A stretch of DNA of 64,000 nucleotides from Tuctoria greenei (Eukaryota > Streptophyta > Magnoliopsida > Poales > Poaceae): NCBI GenBank assembly GCA_036927565.1, contig JAYESD010000001.1, forward strand, positions 77,643,751-77,707,750. Reading direction: 5' to 3'. Both the position numbers and the translations under genes were made by a program. Under the pieces are notes generated by a model that was not told where the DNA came from, did not search any database, and saw only the letters and a list, made by a program, of their open reading frames with translations. Each line of letters begins with the position of its first letter. The first letter of the stretch is position 1. Shown in pieces: positions 45,180-58,000 of this stretch.

Positions 45180-48100
45180 TGTGACACCCGGTTCCGAAAA
45201 ACGAACCAAGCTAACGCATATGTGTGCCCAGGATGTTCCACACACATACACGAGTGTTTCACAAATGATAAACAGATAATTACCACAACTCAAATTATTA
45301 AATAAGTACTCTTATTACATAATTTATTATATCATCGAATACAAGCTCTAATGAATATTAATGACAAGTTCAACTAATGCAGCGGAAATAAACTAATTAA
45401 GCAACTAAGCAAACTAAGCAAAAGGGATAGTGCAGCTCCATGCAACACCACAGGCAAAGCCGACGGTAGACACGGCCTAGAACTCCACATTATCGCCATT
45501 AAACTCACAATTCTGACCTGCATCTGTTGGGGGGATTGCAAGAGTGAGTACATGTCGTACTCAGCAAGTGTGGAAAGTATGACATGTGGCTGATTCAAAT
45601 GACGACAATAATAATGGCCATGTGCTGAAAAGTACAGTAAAACATTTGAAAAAGCAATGTATCATATTATGTGAAGTAAACCCATCATAAACCATAAATA
45701 ATACCATAATACCAGTCTATAAATCACCATTACCAATAACCATAATCAATGTCATAAACCATAATTCCATCCATAACCATAACAATAATCATAATATCAA
45801 CCATAACCATCACCAAACCATAACCATTATCAAACCATAACCATCCCAAATCCCAATTTCCCTCTAATCATGTAGGTCATCCAGGCGCTCTTAACCGGGA
45901 GCACGGCTATCATGATAGTTTTAATTAACTCTGCAGAGTTTGTACCACTTTACCCACGTGTTTGTGATTTCATCACCCGTCGGCGACTAAAGAACCTCCC
46001 TTATGCCAGTTACACTTCCTTTGGTGTATGGCCAAGAGATCACAAAATAGCCATTACAAAGGGATTACTAGCCTATTCAGACCCCACTGAGGTCTCACCG
46101 GTGGCGATGCCTCCAACTGAGCACATCTTCAACCAAGGGCCCCCTCTTGAGCCATTCGGATCCCAGGGTAGTCCCACCAATCATCAACAAACCCAATCCG
46201 ACCACCCCTTCCCCGAGCATCCACAATGGTCCAAACAGCACTAGCAAAGCCCTAATTAATCAGCTACGCCGCACCCATACTTGGCCTTGTGGTGGCACTG
46301 TAGTCCTGGCTTATTCTCGCATGAACCGGTCCTTAGATCTAAAGCAAGCAAACCACCATAACATCCAACCCATCCACATACCAGGCTTGCTTAGATCACC
46401 CATCACCATACCGTATCGACCAGTTCATATTAACCAGAATATCATTGGTACATAATTAAATTTGTAGTGTTGTTTTTCCATCCCAATTAATTAGGTGAAG
46501 CAAAAAGGTAACAACCCTTCCCGACACTCTGCCATAAATTCTAGGTGACAAGGGTGGTTTAACAAGTCTAGTAAACTTCCTATCATAGGATTCCCATCAA
46601 ATTGACACAGCATGCAGTTTTGCAAACAAAACATTTATTTTAAAACAGGATCAATATGCTTCAAGGACACTTGCCTTGCTCCGGCGGATGGGGTTGCTCA
46701 CGCTCTTCGAAATCTTGATTATGAAAATCCTCGTACACGATCTCTTGAGCACTTCCCTCTACTCGTGATCACACATACAGGAAAATACATACAAATCAAC
46801 ATGATGCACACACATTAATCAACATGCGATGATATGCATGCATGCAAAGTACCATAATTAATTAACTACGATTGTCTATTAATTAGATGCAACTAGTTCA
46901 TGCGTGTTCATATGAGATTACGGGGGTTTTTGCGGGAATTTATGCTGCTGAAAATAAAAATACGACGCAACTACGATCAATTTACGTCCATTAGATTCGA
47001 TATGGTCGCTAAAATTTGCATCGGGAACATGTCCTACTGTAGATGCGATGGCTTCGATGATCGAGGGATGGGGACAATGCGTAGATGAAGTAGATGCGTC
47101 CTCCGGCGGCACGACGACGGCGGCGCGATGTCGAAGACGATCTCCGGCGGACGGTGGGGCCCTCCTCTTTTTCTTCCTTTTCTTCCCTTCTTTTTCTCCT
47201 TTTTCTTCCCTGGTCGCAGCCCTCTGGTCCCTGGTGCTTTTTTTCCGGCGGCTAGGTTTTTCCCTGGGTGATTCTGGCGTCGAGATCGTGAGCCCTCGAT
47301 CCCTTTTTATAGGGGCGGCGGGACAGGCGATCGGTACCGACTCGGTACCGGCCCGGCGCTGGATTCGCGGAGGGAATATCGGGATCGGGGGGGGGGGGGG
47401 GGGGGGGGCGTTACGGCGGCGGGGCGCGTACGCGGGAGGGGCGCGGGAGCGAGGCCGCGTGGGACGCCGGGCGGAGCGCGGGCGCTGGGCGGGAATCGCG
47501 GCTGGCGGGGTTTTCGGCGGGGGGGGGGGGGGGGGGGGGGGCTCGGGCGGCGGGGTCGGCCGGGTGGGAGCGCGCGCTGCAGGCGGGCAGGCGGCGTCGG
47601 TCGGTGGGACCCGGCGTCGAGGCGCTGGTGGCTCGGGCGTGCGGGGCTGCGGTGGGGCCCGGCACGGGAGCCAAGGCGGCGGGGACCGGGGCGCAGGCGC
47701 GGGCCGTGTGGGAGCGGGAGGGCGGCGGGGCCAGGCGCCTCGGGGCGGCGTGGGGTCGGCCGGGAGTCCCAGGCGGCCGCGTGGTTCGGCGGGTGGGGTC
47801 CAGCGGCACGGCGCGGGCGGCTCCGCGCGGGAGTCCGAGGCGGCGGTTGGCTGGGCCTGGTTCGGCCTGGCCGGCTGCCCCTCGTTTCTTTTTTTTCTTT
47901 TTATTATTCTTTTTTAAAACATATTACTATTTATTTATTATTTTTATTTATCTTATTTATTTTATTCATTTACTTTTTATATATATTTCTTATTATATAT
48001 ATTATTTATTTATATCTTTTATACAGTTAATATATATATATTTTTATTATATATTTTTATATATTATTATTTTATTATTGATTTTTATTCCCTAATACAT

Positions 48101-48260
48101 GTTTTAGGCTATAATTATTATTTTCTATTTCTTCTTTTGCTACATACATTTGTATATATATGCTCCATCTTTTTATGTTTTATTATTTTTCTTTTATCCT
48201 ACTAATGTTTAATGCATGATCATGTATGCAATGCAGGATGCGAAAATTTAGGTTGTTACA
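45180..48260 (-). repeat. LTR1 of element G (native 3' LTR)
   Basis: 3,081 bp. From the left: a tract rich in ATAACCAT repeats (about 45,683-45,846), unique sequence, the minus-strand TATA box (47,304-47,311), a GC-rich promoter region with G-runs of 22 and 23 bases, and an AT-rich stretch (47,890-48,190) next to the native LTR start. Confidence 0.9.
47304..47311 (-). promoter_or_regulatory. TATA box of G LTR1
   Basis: TATAAAAA on the minus strand. Copies in LTR2 and LTR3 are at 52,258-52,265 and 57,221-57,228. The native U3 is about 0.95 kb and R plus U5 about 2.1 kb. Confidence 0.75.
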
Positions 48261-48275
48261 ATTCTACCCCCCTTA
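48261..48275 (-). other. Polypurine tract of G internal 1
   Basis: On the minus strand TTTAAGGGGGGTAGAAT leads into LTR start TGTAACAACC. The copy in internal 2 is at 53,227-53,241. Confidence 0.85.
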
Positions 48276-48279
48276 AAGT

Positions 48280-48299
48280 GAATCTCGCCCTCGAGATTC
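48280..48299 (-). other. Perfect hairpin 19 nt before the native 3' LTR, G internal 1
   Basis: Stem GAATCTCG/CGAGATTC, eight base pairs, four-base loop (AGGG on the sense strand). The copy in internal 2 is at 53,246-53,265. Confidence 0.9.
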
Positions 48300-48301
48300 G
48301 A

Positions 48302-49860
48302 TAGCGTGGAGAAAAGGTGAGGGAATTCTGCCTTCAGGTCTTCTTCACGTTCCCATGTAGCTTCGGCTTCCGTATGGTGGTTCCATTGCACTTTGCACCA
48401 ACGGATTCTCTTATTCCTTGTGAATCCAAAACAATGAGGTTGGCGGAGAAGTCTACCCCCCTTATTCTAAGGCTTACTTTTGGACATACTATATTTGTCC
48501 TCATCTCTCCTCCAAGAGACTTAACCAATAGAGTAAACTTCATATGAGAGATGGGAAAACTATACTTGGCAACATATTTCGATGCAATGAATGAATGCGA
48601 TGCTCTAGAATCAAATAACATAGTCGCGGGGTTGGAGTTAGCAAGAAACATACCAATGACCACGTCATCCGCTTGTTGAGCATCTACCGTAGAGACATGG
48701 TTCACGTTGCCACGAGCAAAATTCTGCTGTCCACGACCTCCTTGTGGCTGTCCTCCATTAGGTCTTGGGCTTTTCCTCGGCGCATTGCTTCTTTGACCAA
48801 GGTCTGACTTAGGACATTGATTCGCAAAGTGTCCAGCTTCTCCACAAGTATAGCACCTCTTAACTCCACCGGAATTATTGGGACGAGCTTGGTTTTGAGC
48901 ATTGGTTCCAGGAAAATCAGCACGAGGTGCATAAGGCATTGCTTGCATAACAGGGCGCTGCTGCACAAACTGAGTTGGGTGTGGTGCATGACCAGGGCGC
49001 TGAGCAGGAATAGAGGAGCTGTAATAGGGTGCATTGGGTGGTGCAAGGCGAGGGCGCACATTACTTCCTTGTTGCTGTCCTTGATAGCCTTCCTCTTGAT
49101 TTCTTGCTCCATCTCGCGGATCTTGTTCTCAACCACAATTGCTTTGTCCACAAGCTTCTGGAAATTGACATAATCACAATTGAGCAATTGCACTTGGATT
49201 TCATTGTTGAGGCCTCTCATGAACAAATATTGCTTCCGGCTATCTCGACTAACATCCTCGGGCGCATACCTTGAGAGTTGAGTGAACTTGTTGAGATATT
49301 CACTCACGCTTGATCTTCCTTGCATTAAGTTTTTTGAATTCCTGCCTCTTCAAGATCATCACACCTTCCGGCACATAATGAGAACGAAAATTCTCCTTGA
49401 ATTCGGCCCAAGTAATTCTCTCTTGGTTCTCATGAGCATTGCAATAAGAATCCCACCAATCTGCGGCTGCTCCAACGAGTTGATGAGAAGCAAATAGGAC
49501 CTTCTCTCGGTCACTGCATTGGACAATGGCTAGCTTCTTCTCCATGGACTTGAGCCAATCATCAGCATCCATAGGGTCGGCAGCTTGAGCAAAGGTCGGT
49601 GGTCTAGTCCTCATAAACTCTCCCAATCGGTTATGAGGAGGCGGGGGTGGCGGTGGAGGCATGTGGGGCTGATTGTTGATATTGCCAGCCTGCAGCTGTC
49701 CCATGGTCTGTATCATGGTCTGCATGAGCTGGTTTTGCATAGCTAGTAGTTGCTCGATATTGATGGCTCCATGAGCAGGTCCTTGTCCATTGTTGTTCTG
49801 AGGTACTCCATGGTACTCCTCCTCACCATTGACGTCCCTCTGATTGCGAGTCCTCACCAT
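48302..49860 (-). pseudogene. gag: G internal 1: gag and partial protease with frameshifts and pol deletion
   Basis: Gag starts at ATG 49,860 (MVRTRNQRDVNG), directly after the acceptor-like tract CTGCTCTTCTTCAG. It runs through a Pro run, DADDWLKSMEKKL and capsid-type AAADWWDSYC. An extra T in a T-run near 49,330 shifts the frame, so the first piece ends at 49,300 and continues in another frame (MQGRSSVSEYLNKF) to about 49,050. A second frameshift, shared with internal 2, precedes the part from 49,059 with the zinc knuckle CYTCGEAGHFANQC and the protease motif FDSRASHSFI. The protease is cut at VLDSQGI; the sequence then joins the extreme pol C-terminus (VQWNHHTEAEATWE in a shifted frame). 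RT, RNase H and integrase are absent. Confidence 0.88.
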
Positions 49861-50117
49861 CTGAAGAAGAGCAGTTGGAAAGAATTTTGAAAATGTCCCC
49901 AACTATATGCATCAAGGAATATGAAGCTAACCAACTAGCTATACTAGCCTAGGTGGACATGGAAATGCTAAAGCATCCCAAAATCCTCTATTAAGCACAC
50001 AAGCAAACAATATATATAGCAAACAACACACTTAAGCGAAAACACATCGATTCCTGAGTGCTCCTATGTGCTCTAAAGTGTCCATTCTATCTAGGCTGCG
50101 TCCTACGGTCAACCTGT

Positions 50118-50130
50118 GGCTCTGATACCA
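50118..50130 (-). other. Primer-binding site of G internal 1
   Basis: TGGTATCAGAGCC on the minus strand, three bases from the native end of LTR2; complementary to tRNA-iMet. Confidence 0.9.
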
Positions 50131-50133
50131 ATA

Positions 50134-53100
50134 TGTGACGCCCGGTTCCGAAAAACGAACCAAGCTAACGCATATGTGTGCCCAGGATGTTCCACACACA
50201 TACACGAGTGATTCACAAATGATAAACAGATATTTACCACAGCTCAAATTATTAAATAAGTACTCTTATTACATAATTCATTATATTCTCGAATACAAGC
50301 TCTAATGAATATTAATGACAAGTTCAACTAATGCAGCGGAAATAAACTAATTAAGCAACTAAGCAAACTAAGCAAAAGGGATAGCGCAGCTCCATGCAAC
50401 ACCACAGGCAGAGCCGACGGTAGACACGGCCTAGAACTCCACATTAGCGCCATTAAACTCACAATTCTGACCTGCATCTGTTGGGGGGATTGCAAGAGTG
50501 AGTACATGTCGTACTCAGCAAGTGTGGAAAGTATGACATGTGGCTGATTCAAATGACGACAATAATAATGGCTAAGTGCTGAAAAGTACAGTAAAACATT
50601 TGAAAAAGCAATGTATCATATTATGTGAAGTAAACCATCATAAACCATAAATAATACCATAATACCAGTCTATAAATCACCATTACCAATAACCATAATC
50701 AATGTCATAAACCATAATTCCATCCATAACCATAACAATAATCATAATATCAACCATAACCATCACCAAACCATAACCATTATCAAACCATAACCATCCC
50801 AAATCCCAATTTCCCTCTAATCATGTAGGTCATCCAGGCGCTCTTAACCGGGAGCACGGCTATCATGATAGTTTTAATTAACTCTGCAGAGTTTGTACCA
50901 CTTTACCCACGTGTTTGTGATTTCATCACCCGTCGGCGACTAAAGAACCTCCCTTATGCCAGTTACACTTCCTTTGGTGTATGGCCAAGAGATCACAAAA
51001 TAGCCATTACAAAGGGATTACTAGCCTATTCAGACCCCACTGAGGTCTCACCGGTGGCGATGCCTCCAACTGAGCACATCTTCAACCAAGGGCCCCCTCT
51101 TGAGCCATTCGGATCCCAGGGTAGTCCCACCAATCATCAACAAACCCAATCCGACTACCCCTTCCCCGAGCATCCACAATGGTCCAAACAGCACTAGCAA
51201 AGCCCTAATTAATCAGCTACGCCGCACCCATACTTGGCCTTGTGGTGGCACTGTAGTCCTGGCTTATTCTCGCATGAACCGGTCCTTAGATCTAAAGCAA
51301 GCAAACCACCATAACATCCAACCCATCCACATACCAGGCTTGCTTAGATCACCCATCACCATACCGTATCGACCAGTTCATATTAACCAGAATATCATTG
51401 GTACATAATTAAATTTGTAGTGTTGTTTTTCCATCCCAATTAATTAGGTGAAGCAAAAAGGTAACAACCCTTCCCGACACTCTGCCATAAATTCTAGGTG
51501 ACAAGGGTGGTTTAACAAGTCTAGTAAACTTCCTATCATAGGATTCCCATCAAATTGACACAGCATGCAGTTTTGCAAACAAAACATTTATTTTAAAACA
51601 GGATCAATATGCTTCAAGGACACTTGCCTTGCTCCGGCGGATGGGGTTGCTCAAGCTCTTCGAAATCTTGATTATGAAAATCCTCGTACACGATCTCTTG
51701 AGCACTTCCCTCTACTCGTGATCACACATACAGGAAAATACATACAAATCAACATGATGCACACACATTAATCAACATGCGATGATATGCATGCATGCAA
51801 AGTACCATAATTAATTAACTACGATTGTCTATTAATTAGATGCAACTAGTTCATGCGTGTTCATATGAGATTACGGGGGTTTTTGCGGGAATTTATGCTG
51901 CTGAAAATAAAAATACGACGCAACTACGATCAATTTACGTCCATTAGATTCGATATGGTCGCTAAAATTTGCATCGGGAACATGTCCTACTGTAGATGCG
52001 ATGGCTTCGATGATCGAGGGATGGGGACAATGCGTAGATGAAGTAGATGCGTCCTCCGGCGGCACGACGACGGCGGCGCGATGTCGAAGACGATCTCCGG
52101 CGGACGGTGGGGCCCTCCTCTTTTTCTTCCTTTTCTTCCCCTTCTTTTTCTCCTTTTTCTTCCCTGGTCGCAACCCTCTGGTCCCTGGTGCTTTTTTTCC
52201 GGCGGCTAGGTTTTTCCCTGGGTGATTCTGGCGTCGAGATCGTGAGCCCTCGATCCCTTTTTATAGGGGCGGCGGGACAGGCGATCGGTACCGACTCGGT
52301 ACCGGCCCGGCGCTGGATTCGCGGAGGGAATATCGGGATCGGGGGGGGGGGGGGGGGGGGCGTTACGGCGGCGGGGCGCGTACGCGGGAGGGGCGCGGGA
52401 GCGAGGCCGCGTGGGACGCCGGGCGGAGCGCGGGCGCTGGGCGGGAATCGCGGCTGGCGGGGTTTTCGGCGGGGGGGGGGGGGGGGGGCTCGGGCGGCGG
52501 GGTCGGCCGGGTGGGAGCGCGCGCTGCAGGCGGGCAGGCGGCGTCGGTCGGTGGGACCCGACGTCGAGGCGCTGGTGGCTCGGGCGTGCGGGGCTGCGGT
52601 GGGGCCCGACACGGGAGCCAAGGCGGCGGGGACCGGGGCGCAGGCGCGGGCCGTGTGGGAGCGGGAGGGCGGCGGGGCCAGGCGCCTCGGGGCGGCGTGG
52701 GGTCGGCCGGGAGTCCCAGGCGGCCGCGTGGTTCGGCGGGTGGGGTCCAGCGGCACGGCGCGGGCGGCTCCGCGCGGGAGTCCGAGGCGGCGGTTGGCTG
52801 GGCCTGGTTCGGCCTGGCCGGCTGCCCCTCGTTTCTTTTTTTTCTTTTTATTATTCTTTTTTAAAACATATTACTATTTATTTATTATTTTTATTTATCT
52901 TATTTATTTTATTCATTTACTTTTTATATATATTTCTTATTATATATATTATTTATTTATATATTTTATACAGTTAATATATATATATATATTTTTATTA
53001 TATATTTTTTATATATTTATTTTTATATATTATTATTTTATTATTGATTTTTATTCCCTAATACATGTTTTAGGCTATAATTATTATTTTCTATTTCTTC

Positions 53101-53226
53101 TTTTGCTACATACATTTGTATATATATGCTCCATCTTTTTATGTTTTATTATTTTTCTTTTATCCTACTAATGTTTAATGCATGATCATGTATGCAATGC
53201 AGGATGCGAAAATTTAGGTTGTTACA
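50134..53226 (-). repeat. LTR2 of element G (middle, mosaic)
   Basis: 3,093 bp. At about ten positions in its first 500 bases it agrees with LTR3 against LTR1 (for example GTGACGCCC, GAGTGATTC, GATAGCGCAG). From about 50,740 onwards it mostly agrees with LTR1 against LTR3 (for example CATAACAATAATC, CCAAATCCCAATT, AACTCTGCAG). G-runs are 20 and 18 bases. Confidence 0.9.
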
Positions 53227-53241
53227 ATTCTACCCCCCTTA

Positions 53242-54825
53242 AAGTGAATCTCGCCCTCGAGATTCGATAGCGTGGAGAAAAGGTGAGGGAATTCTGCCTT
53301 CAGGTCTTCTTCACGTTCCCATGTAGCTTCGGCTTCCGTATGGTGGTTCCATTGCACTTTGCACCAACGGATTCTCTTATTCCTTGTGAATCCAAAACAA
53401 TGAGGTTGGCGGAGAAGTCTACCCCCCTTATTCTAAGGCTTACTTTTGGACATACTATATTTGTCCTCATCTCTCCTCCAAGAGACTTAACCAATAGAGT
53501 AAACTTCATATGAGAGATGGGAAAACTATACTTGGCAACATACTTCGATGCAATGAATGAATGCGATGCTCTAGAATCAAATAACATAGTCGCGGGGTTG
53601 GAGTTAGCAAGAAACATACCAATGACCACGTCATCCGCTTGTTGAGCATCTACCGTAGAGACATGGTTCACGTTGCCACGAGCAAAATTCTGCTGTCCAC
53701 GACCTCCTTGTGGCTGTCCTCCATTAGGTCTTGGGCTTTTCCTCGGCGCATTGCTTCTTTGACCAAGGTCTGACTTAGGACATTGATTCGCAAAGTGTCC
53801 AGCTTCTCCACAAGTATAGCACCTCTTAACTCCACCGGAATTATTGGGACGAGCTTGGTTTTGAGCATTGGTTCCAGGAAAATCAGCACGAGGTGCATAA
53901 GGCATTGCTTGCATAACAGGGCGCTGCTGCACAAACTGAGTTGGGTGTGGTGCATGACCAGGGCGCTGAGCAGGAATAGAGGAGCTGTAATAGGGTGCAT
54001 TGGGTGGTGCAAGGCGAGGGCGCACATTACTTCCTTGTTGCTGTCCTTGATAGCCTTCCTCTTGATTTCTTGCTCCATCTCGCGGATCTTGTTCTCAACC
54101 ACAATTGCTTTGTCCACAAGCTTCTGGAAATTGACATAATCACAATTGAGCAATTGCACTTGGATTTCATTGTTGAGGCCTCTCATGAACAAATATTGCT
54201 TCCGGCTGTCTCGACTAACATCCTCGGGCGCATACCTTGAGAGTTGAGTGAACTTGTTGAGATATTCACTCACGCTTGATCTTCCTTGCATTAAGTTTTT
54301 GAATTCCTGCCTCTTCAAGATCATCACACCTTCCGGCACATAATGAGAACGAAAATTCTCCTTGAATTCGGCCCAAGTAATTCTCTCTTGGTTCTCATGA
54401 GCATTGCAATAAGAATCCCACCAATCTGCGGCTGCTCCAACGAGTTGATGAGAAGCAAATAGGACCTTCTCTCGGTCACTGCATTGGACAATGGCTAGCT
54501 TCTTCTCCATGGACTTGAGCCAATCATCAGCATCCATAGGGTCGGCAGCTTGAGCAAAGGTCGGTGGTCTAGTCCTCATAAACTCTCCCAATCGGTTATG
54601 AGGAGGCGGGGGTGGCGGTGGAGGCATGTGGGGCTGATTGTTGATATTGCCAGCCTGCAGCTGTCCCATGGTCTGTATCATGGTCTGCATGAGCTGGTTT
54701 TGCATAGCCAGTAGTTGCTCGATATTGATGGCTCCATGAGCAGGTCCTTGTCCATTGTTGTTCTGAGGTACTCCATGGTACTCCTCGTCACCATTGACGT
54801 CCCTCTGATTGCGAGTCCTCACCAT
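53242..54825 (-). pseudogene. gag: G internal 2: gag with long open frame, partial protease, pol deletion
   Basis: Same arrangement as internal 1 but without the extra T, so gag is open from ATG 54,825 (MVRTRNQRDVNG) to 53,668. Capsid motifs AAADWWDSYC and FMRGLNNEIQVQLL are intact. The shared frameshift near 54,060 makes the last 130 codons of this frame non-native. The knuckle (CYTCGEAGHFANQC) and protease motif FDSRASHSFI are in the frame of 54,025-53,300. After VLDSQGI the sequence jumps to the pol C-terminus (VQWNHHTEAEATWE, then LKAEFPHLF, frame-shifted), the same junction as in internal 1. The C-terminal style fits a chromovirus. The element could move only with enzymes supplied by others. 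Confidence 0.88.
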
Positions 54826-55082
54826 CTGAAGAAGAGCAGTTGGAAAGAATTTTGAAAATGTCCCCAACTATATGCATCAAGGAATATGAAGCTAACCAAC
54901 TAGCTATACTAGCCTAGGTGGACATGGAAATGCTAAAGCATCCCAAAATCCTCTATTAAGCACACAAGCAAACAATATATATAGCAAACAACACACTTAA
55001 GCGAAAACACATCGATTCCTGAGTGCTCCTATGTGCTCTAAAGTGTCCATTCTATCTAGGCTGTGTCCTACGGTCAACCTGT

Positions 55083-55095
55083 GGCTCTGATACCA
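55083..55095 (-). other. Primer-binding site of G internal 2
   Basis: TGGTATCAGAGCC on the minus strand, next to LTR3, the native 5' LTR. Confidence 0.9.
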
Positions 55096-55098
55096 ATA

Positions 55099-58000
55099 TG
55101 TGACGCCCGGTTCCGAAAAACGAACCAAGCTAACGCATATGTGTGCCCAGGATGTTCCACACACATACACGAGTGATTCACAAATGATAAACAGATATTT
55201 ACCACAGCTCAAATTATTAAATAAGTACTCTTATTACATAATTCATTATATTCTCGAATACAAGCTCTAATGAATATTAATGACAAGTTCAACTAATGCA
55301 GCGGAAATAAACTAATTAAGCAACTAAGCAAACTAAGCAAAAGGGATAGCGCAGCTCCATGCAACACCACAGGCAAAGCCGACGGTAGACACGGCCTAGA
55401 ACTCCACATTAGCGCCATTAAACTCACAATTCTGACCTGCATCTGTTGGGGGGATTGCAAGAGTGAGTACATGTCGTACTCAGCAAGTGTGGAAAGTATG
55501 ACATGTGGCTGATTCAAATGACGACAATAATAATGGCTAAGTGCTGAAAAGTACAGTAAAACATTTGAAAAAGCAATGTATCATATTATGTGAAGTAAAC
55601 CATCATAAACCATAAATAATACCATAATACCAGTCTATAAATCACCATTACCAATAACCATAATCAATGTCATAAACCATAATTCCATCCATAACCATAA
55701 CCATAATCATAATATCAACCATAACCATCACCAAACCGTAACCATTATCAAACCATAACCATCCCAAATCAATTTCCCTCTAATCATGTAGGTCATCCAG
55801 ACGCTCTTAACCGGGAGCACGGCTATCATGATAGTTTTAATTAACTATGCAGAGTTTGTACCACTTTACCCACGTATTTGTGATTTCATCACCCGTCGGC
55901 GACTAAAGAACCTCCCTTATGCCAGTTACACTTCCTTTGGTGTATGGCCAAGAAATCACAAAATAGCCATTACAAAGGGATTACTAGCCTATTCAGACCC
56001 CACTGAGGTTTCACCGGTGGCGATGCCTCCAACTGAGCACATATTCAACCAAGGGCCCCCTCTTGAGCCATTCGGATCCCAGGGTAGTCCCACCAATCAT
56101 CAACAAACCCAATCCGACTACCCCTTCCCCGAGCATCCACAATGGTCCAAACAGCACTAGCAAAGCCCTAATTAATCAGCTACGCTGCACCCATACTTGG
56201 CCTCGTGGTGGCACTGTAGTCCTGGCTTATTCTCGCATGAACCGGTCCTTAGATCTAAAGCAAGCAAAACACCATAACATCCAACCCATCCACATACCAG
56301 GCTTGCTTAGATCACCCATCACCATACCGTATCGACCAGTTTACATTAACAAGAATATCATTGGTACATAATTAAATTTGTAGTGTTGTTTTTCCATCCC
56401 AATTAATTAAGCGAAGCAAAAAGGTAAAAACCCTTCCCGACTCTCTGCCATAAATTCCAGGTGACAATGGTGGTTTAACAAGTCTAGTAAACTTCCTATC
56501 ATAGGATTCCCATCAAATTGACACGGCACGCAGTTTTGCAAACAAAACATTAATTTTAAAACAGGATCAATATGCTTCAAGGACACTTGCCTTGCTCTGG
56601 CGTATGGGGTTGCTCAAGCGCTTCGAAATCTTGATTCTAAAAATCCTCGTACACGATCTCTTGAGCACTTCCCTCTACTCGTGATCACATATACAAGAAA
56701 ATACATACAAATCAACATGATGCACACACATTAATCAACATGCGATGATATGCATGCATGCAAAGTACCATAATTAATTAACTACGGTTGTCTATTAATT
56801 AGATGCAACTAGTTCATGCGTGTTCATATGAGATTACGGGGGTTTTTGCGAGAATTTATGCTGCTGAAAATAAAAATACGACACTACTACGATCAATTTA
56901 CGTCCATTAAATTCGATATGGTCGCTAAAATTTGCATCGGAAACATGTCCTACCGTAGATGCGATGGCTTCGATGATTGAGGGATGCGGACAATGCGTAG
57001 ACGAAGTAGATGCGTCCTCCAGCGGTACGACGACGGCGGCGCGATGTCGACGACGATCTCCGGTGGATGGTGGGGCCCTCCTCTTTTTCTTCCTCTTCTT
57101 CCCCTTCTTTTTCTCCTTTTTCTTCCCTGGTCGCAACCCTCTGGTCCCTGGTGCTTTTTTTCCGGCGGCTAGGTTTTTCCCTGGGTGATTCTGGCGTCGA
57201 GATCGTGAGCCCTCGGTCCCTTTTTATAGGGGCGGCGGGACAGGCGATCGGTATCGACTCGGTACCGGCCCGGCGCTGGATTCGCGGAAGGAATATCGGG
57301 ATCGGGGGGGGGGGGGGGGGCGTTACGGCGGTGGGGCGCGTACGCGGGAGGGGCGCAGGAGCGAGGCCGCGTGGGACGCCGGGCGGAGCGCGGGCGGAGC
57401 GCGGGCGCTGGGCGGGAATCGTGGCTGGCGGGGTTTTCGGCGGGGGGGGGGGGGGGGGGGGGGGGGCTCGGTCGGCGGGGTCGGCCGGGTGGGAGCGCGC
57501 GCTGCAGGCGGGCAGGCGGCGTCGGTCGGTGGGACCCGGCATAGGGGCACGGGTGGCTCGGGCGTGCGGGGCTGCGGTGGGGCCCGGCACGGGAGCCAAG
57601 GCGGCGGGGACCGGGGCGCAGGTGCGGGCCGGGTGGGAGCGGGAGGGCGGCGGGGCCAGGCGCCTCGGGGCGCGCGGCGTGCGGTCGGCCGGGAGTCCCA
57701 GGCTGCCGCGTGGTTCGGCGGGTGGGGTCCAGCGGCACGGCGCGGGCGGCTCCGCGCGGGAGTCTGAGGCGGCGGTTGGCTGGGCCTGGTTCGGCCTGGC
57801 CAGCTGCCCCTCGTTTCTTTTTTTTTCTTTTTTTATTCTTTTTTAAAACATATTACTATTTATTTATTATTTTTATTTATCTTATTTATTTTATTCATTT
57901 ACTTTATATATATATTTCTTATTATATATATTATTTATTTATATCTTTTATACAGTTATTATATATATATATTTTTATTTTATATTTTTTATATATTTAT

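Noticed and set aside
45912..46244. ORF of 110 codons in each G LTR
   Set aside because: Repeated three times with the LTR, on the strand opposite to the element, and has no recognisable domain.
47048..47917. Long Gly/Arg/Ala-rich ORFs in G LTRs (also 52,047-53,171 and 57,010-57,846)
   Set aside because: They run through G-runs and GC-rich promoter sequence, change length with run length, and are antisense to the element transcript.
50118..50130. tRNA-like sequence
   Set aside because: It is the primer-binding site complementary to a tRNA 3' end, not a tRNA gene; the same applies at 11,962, 31,371 and 55,083.
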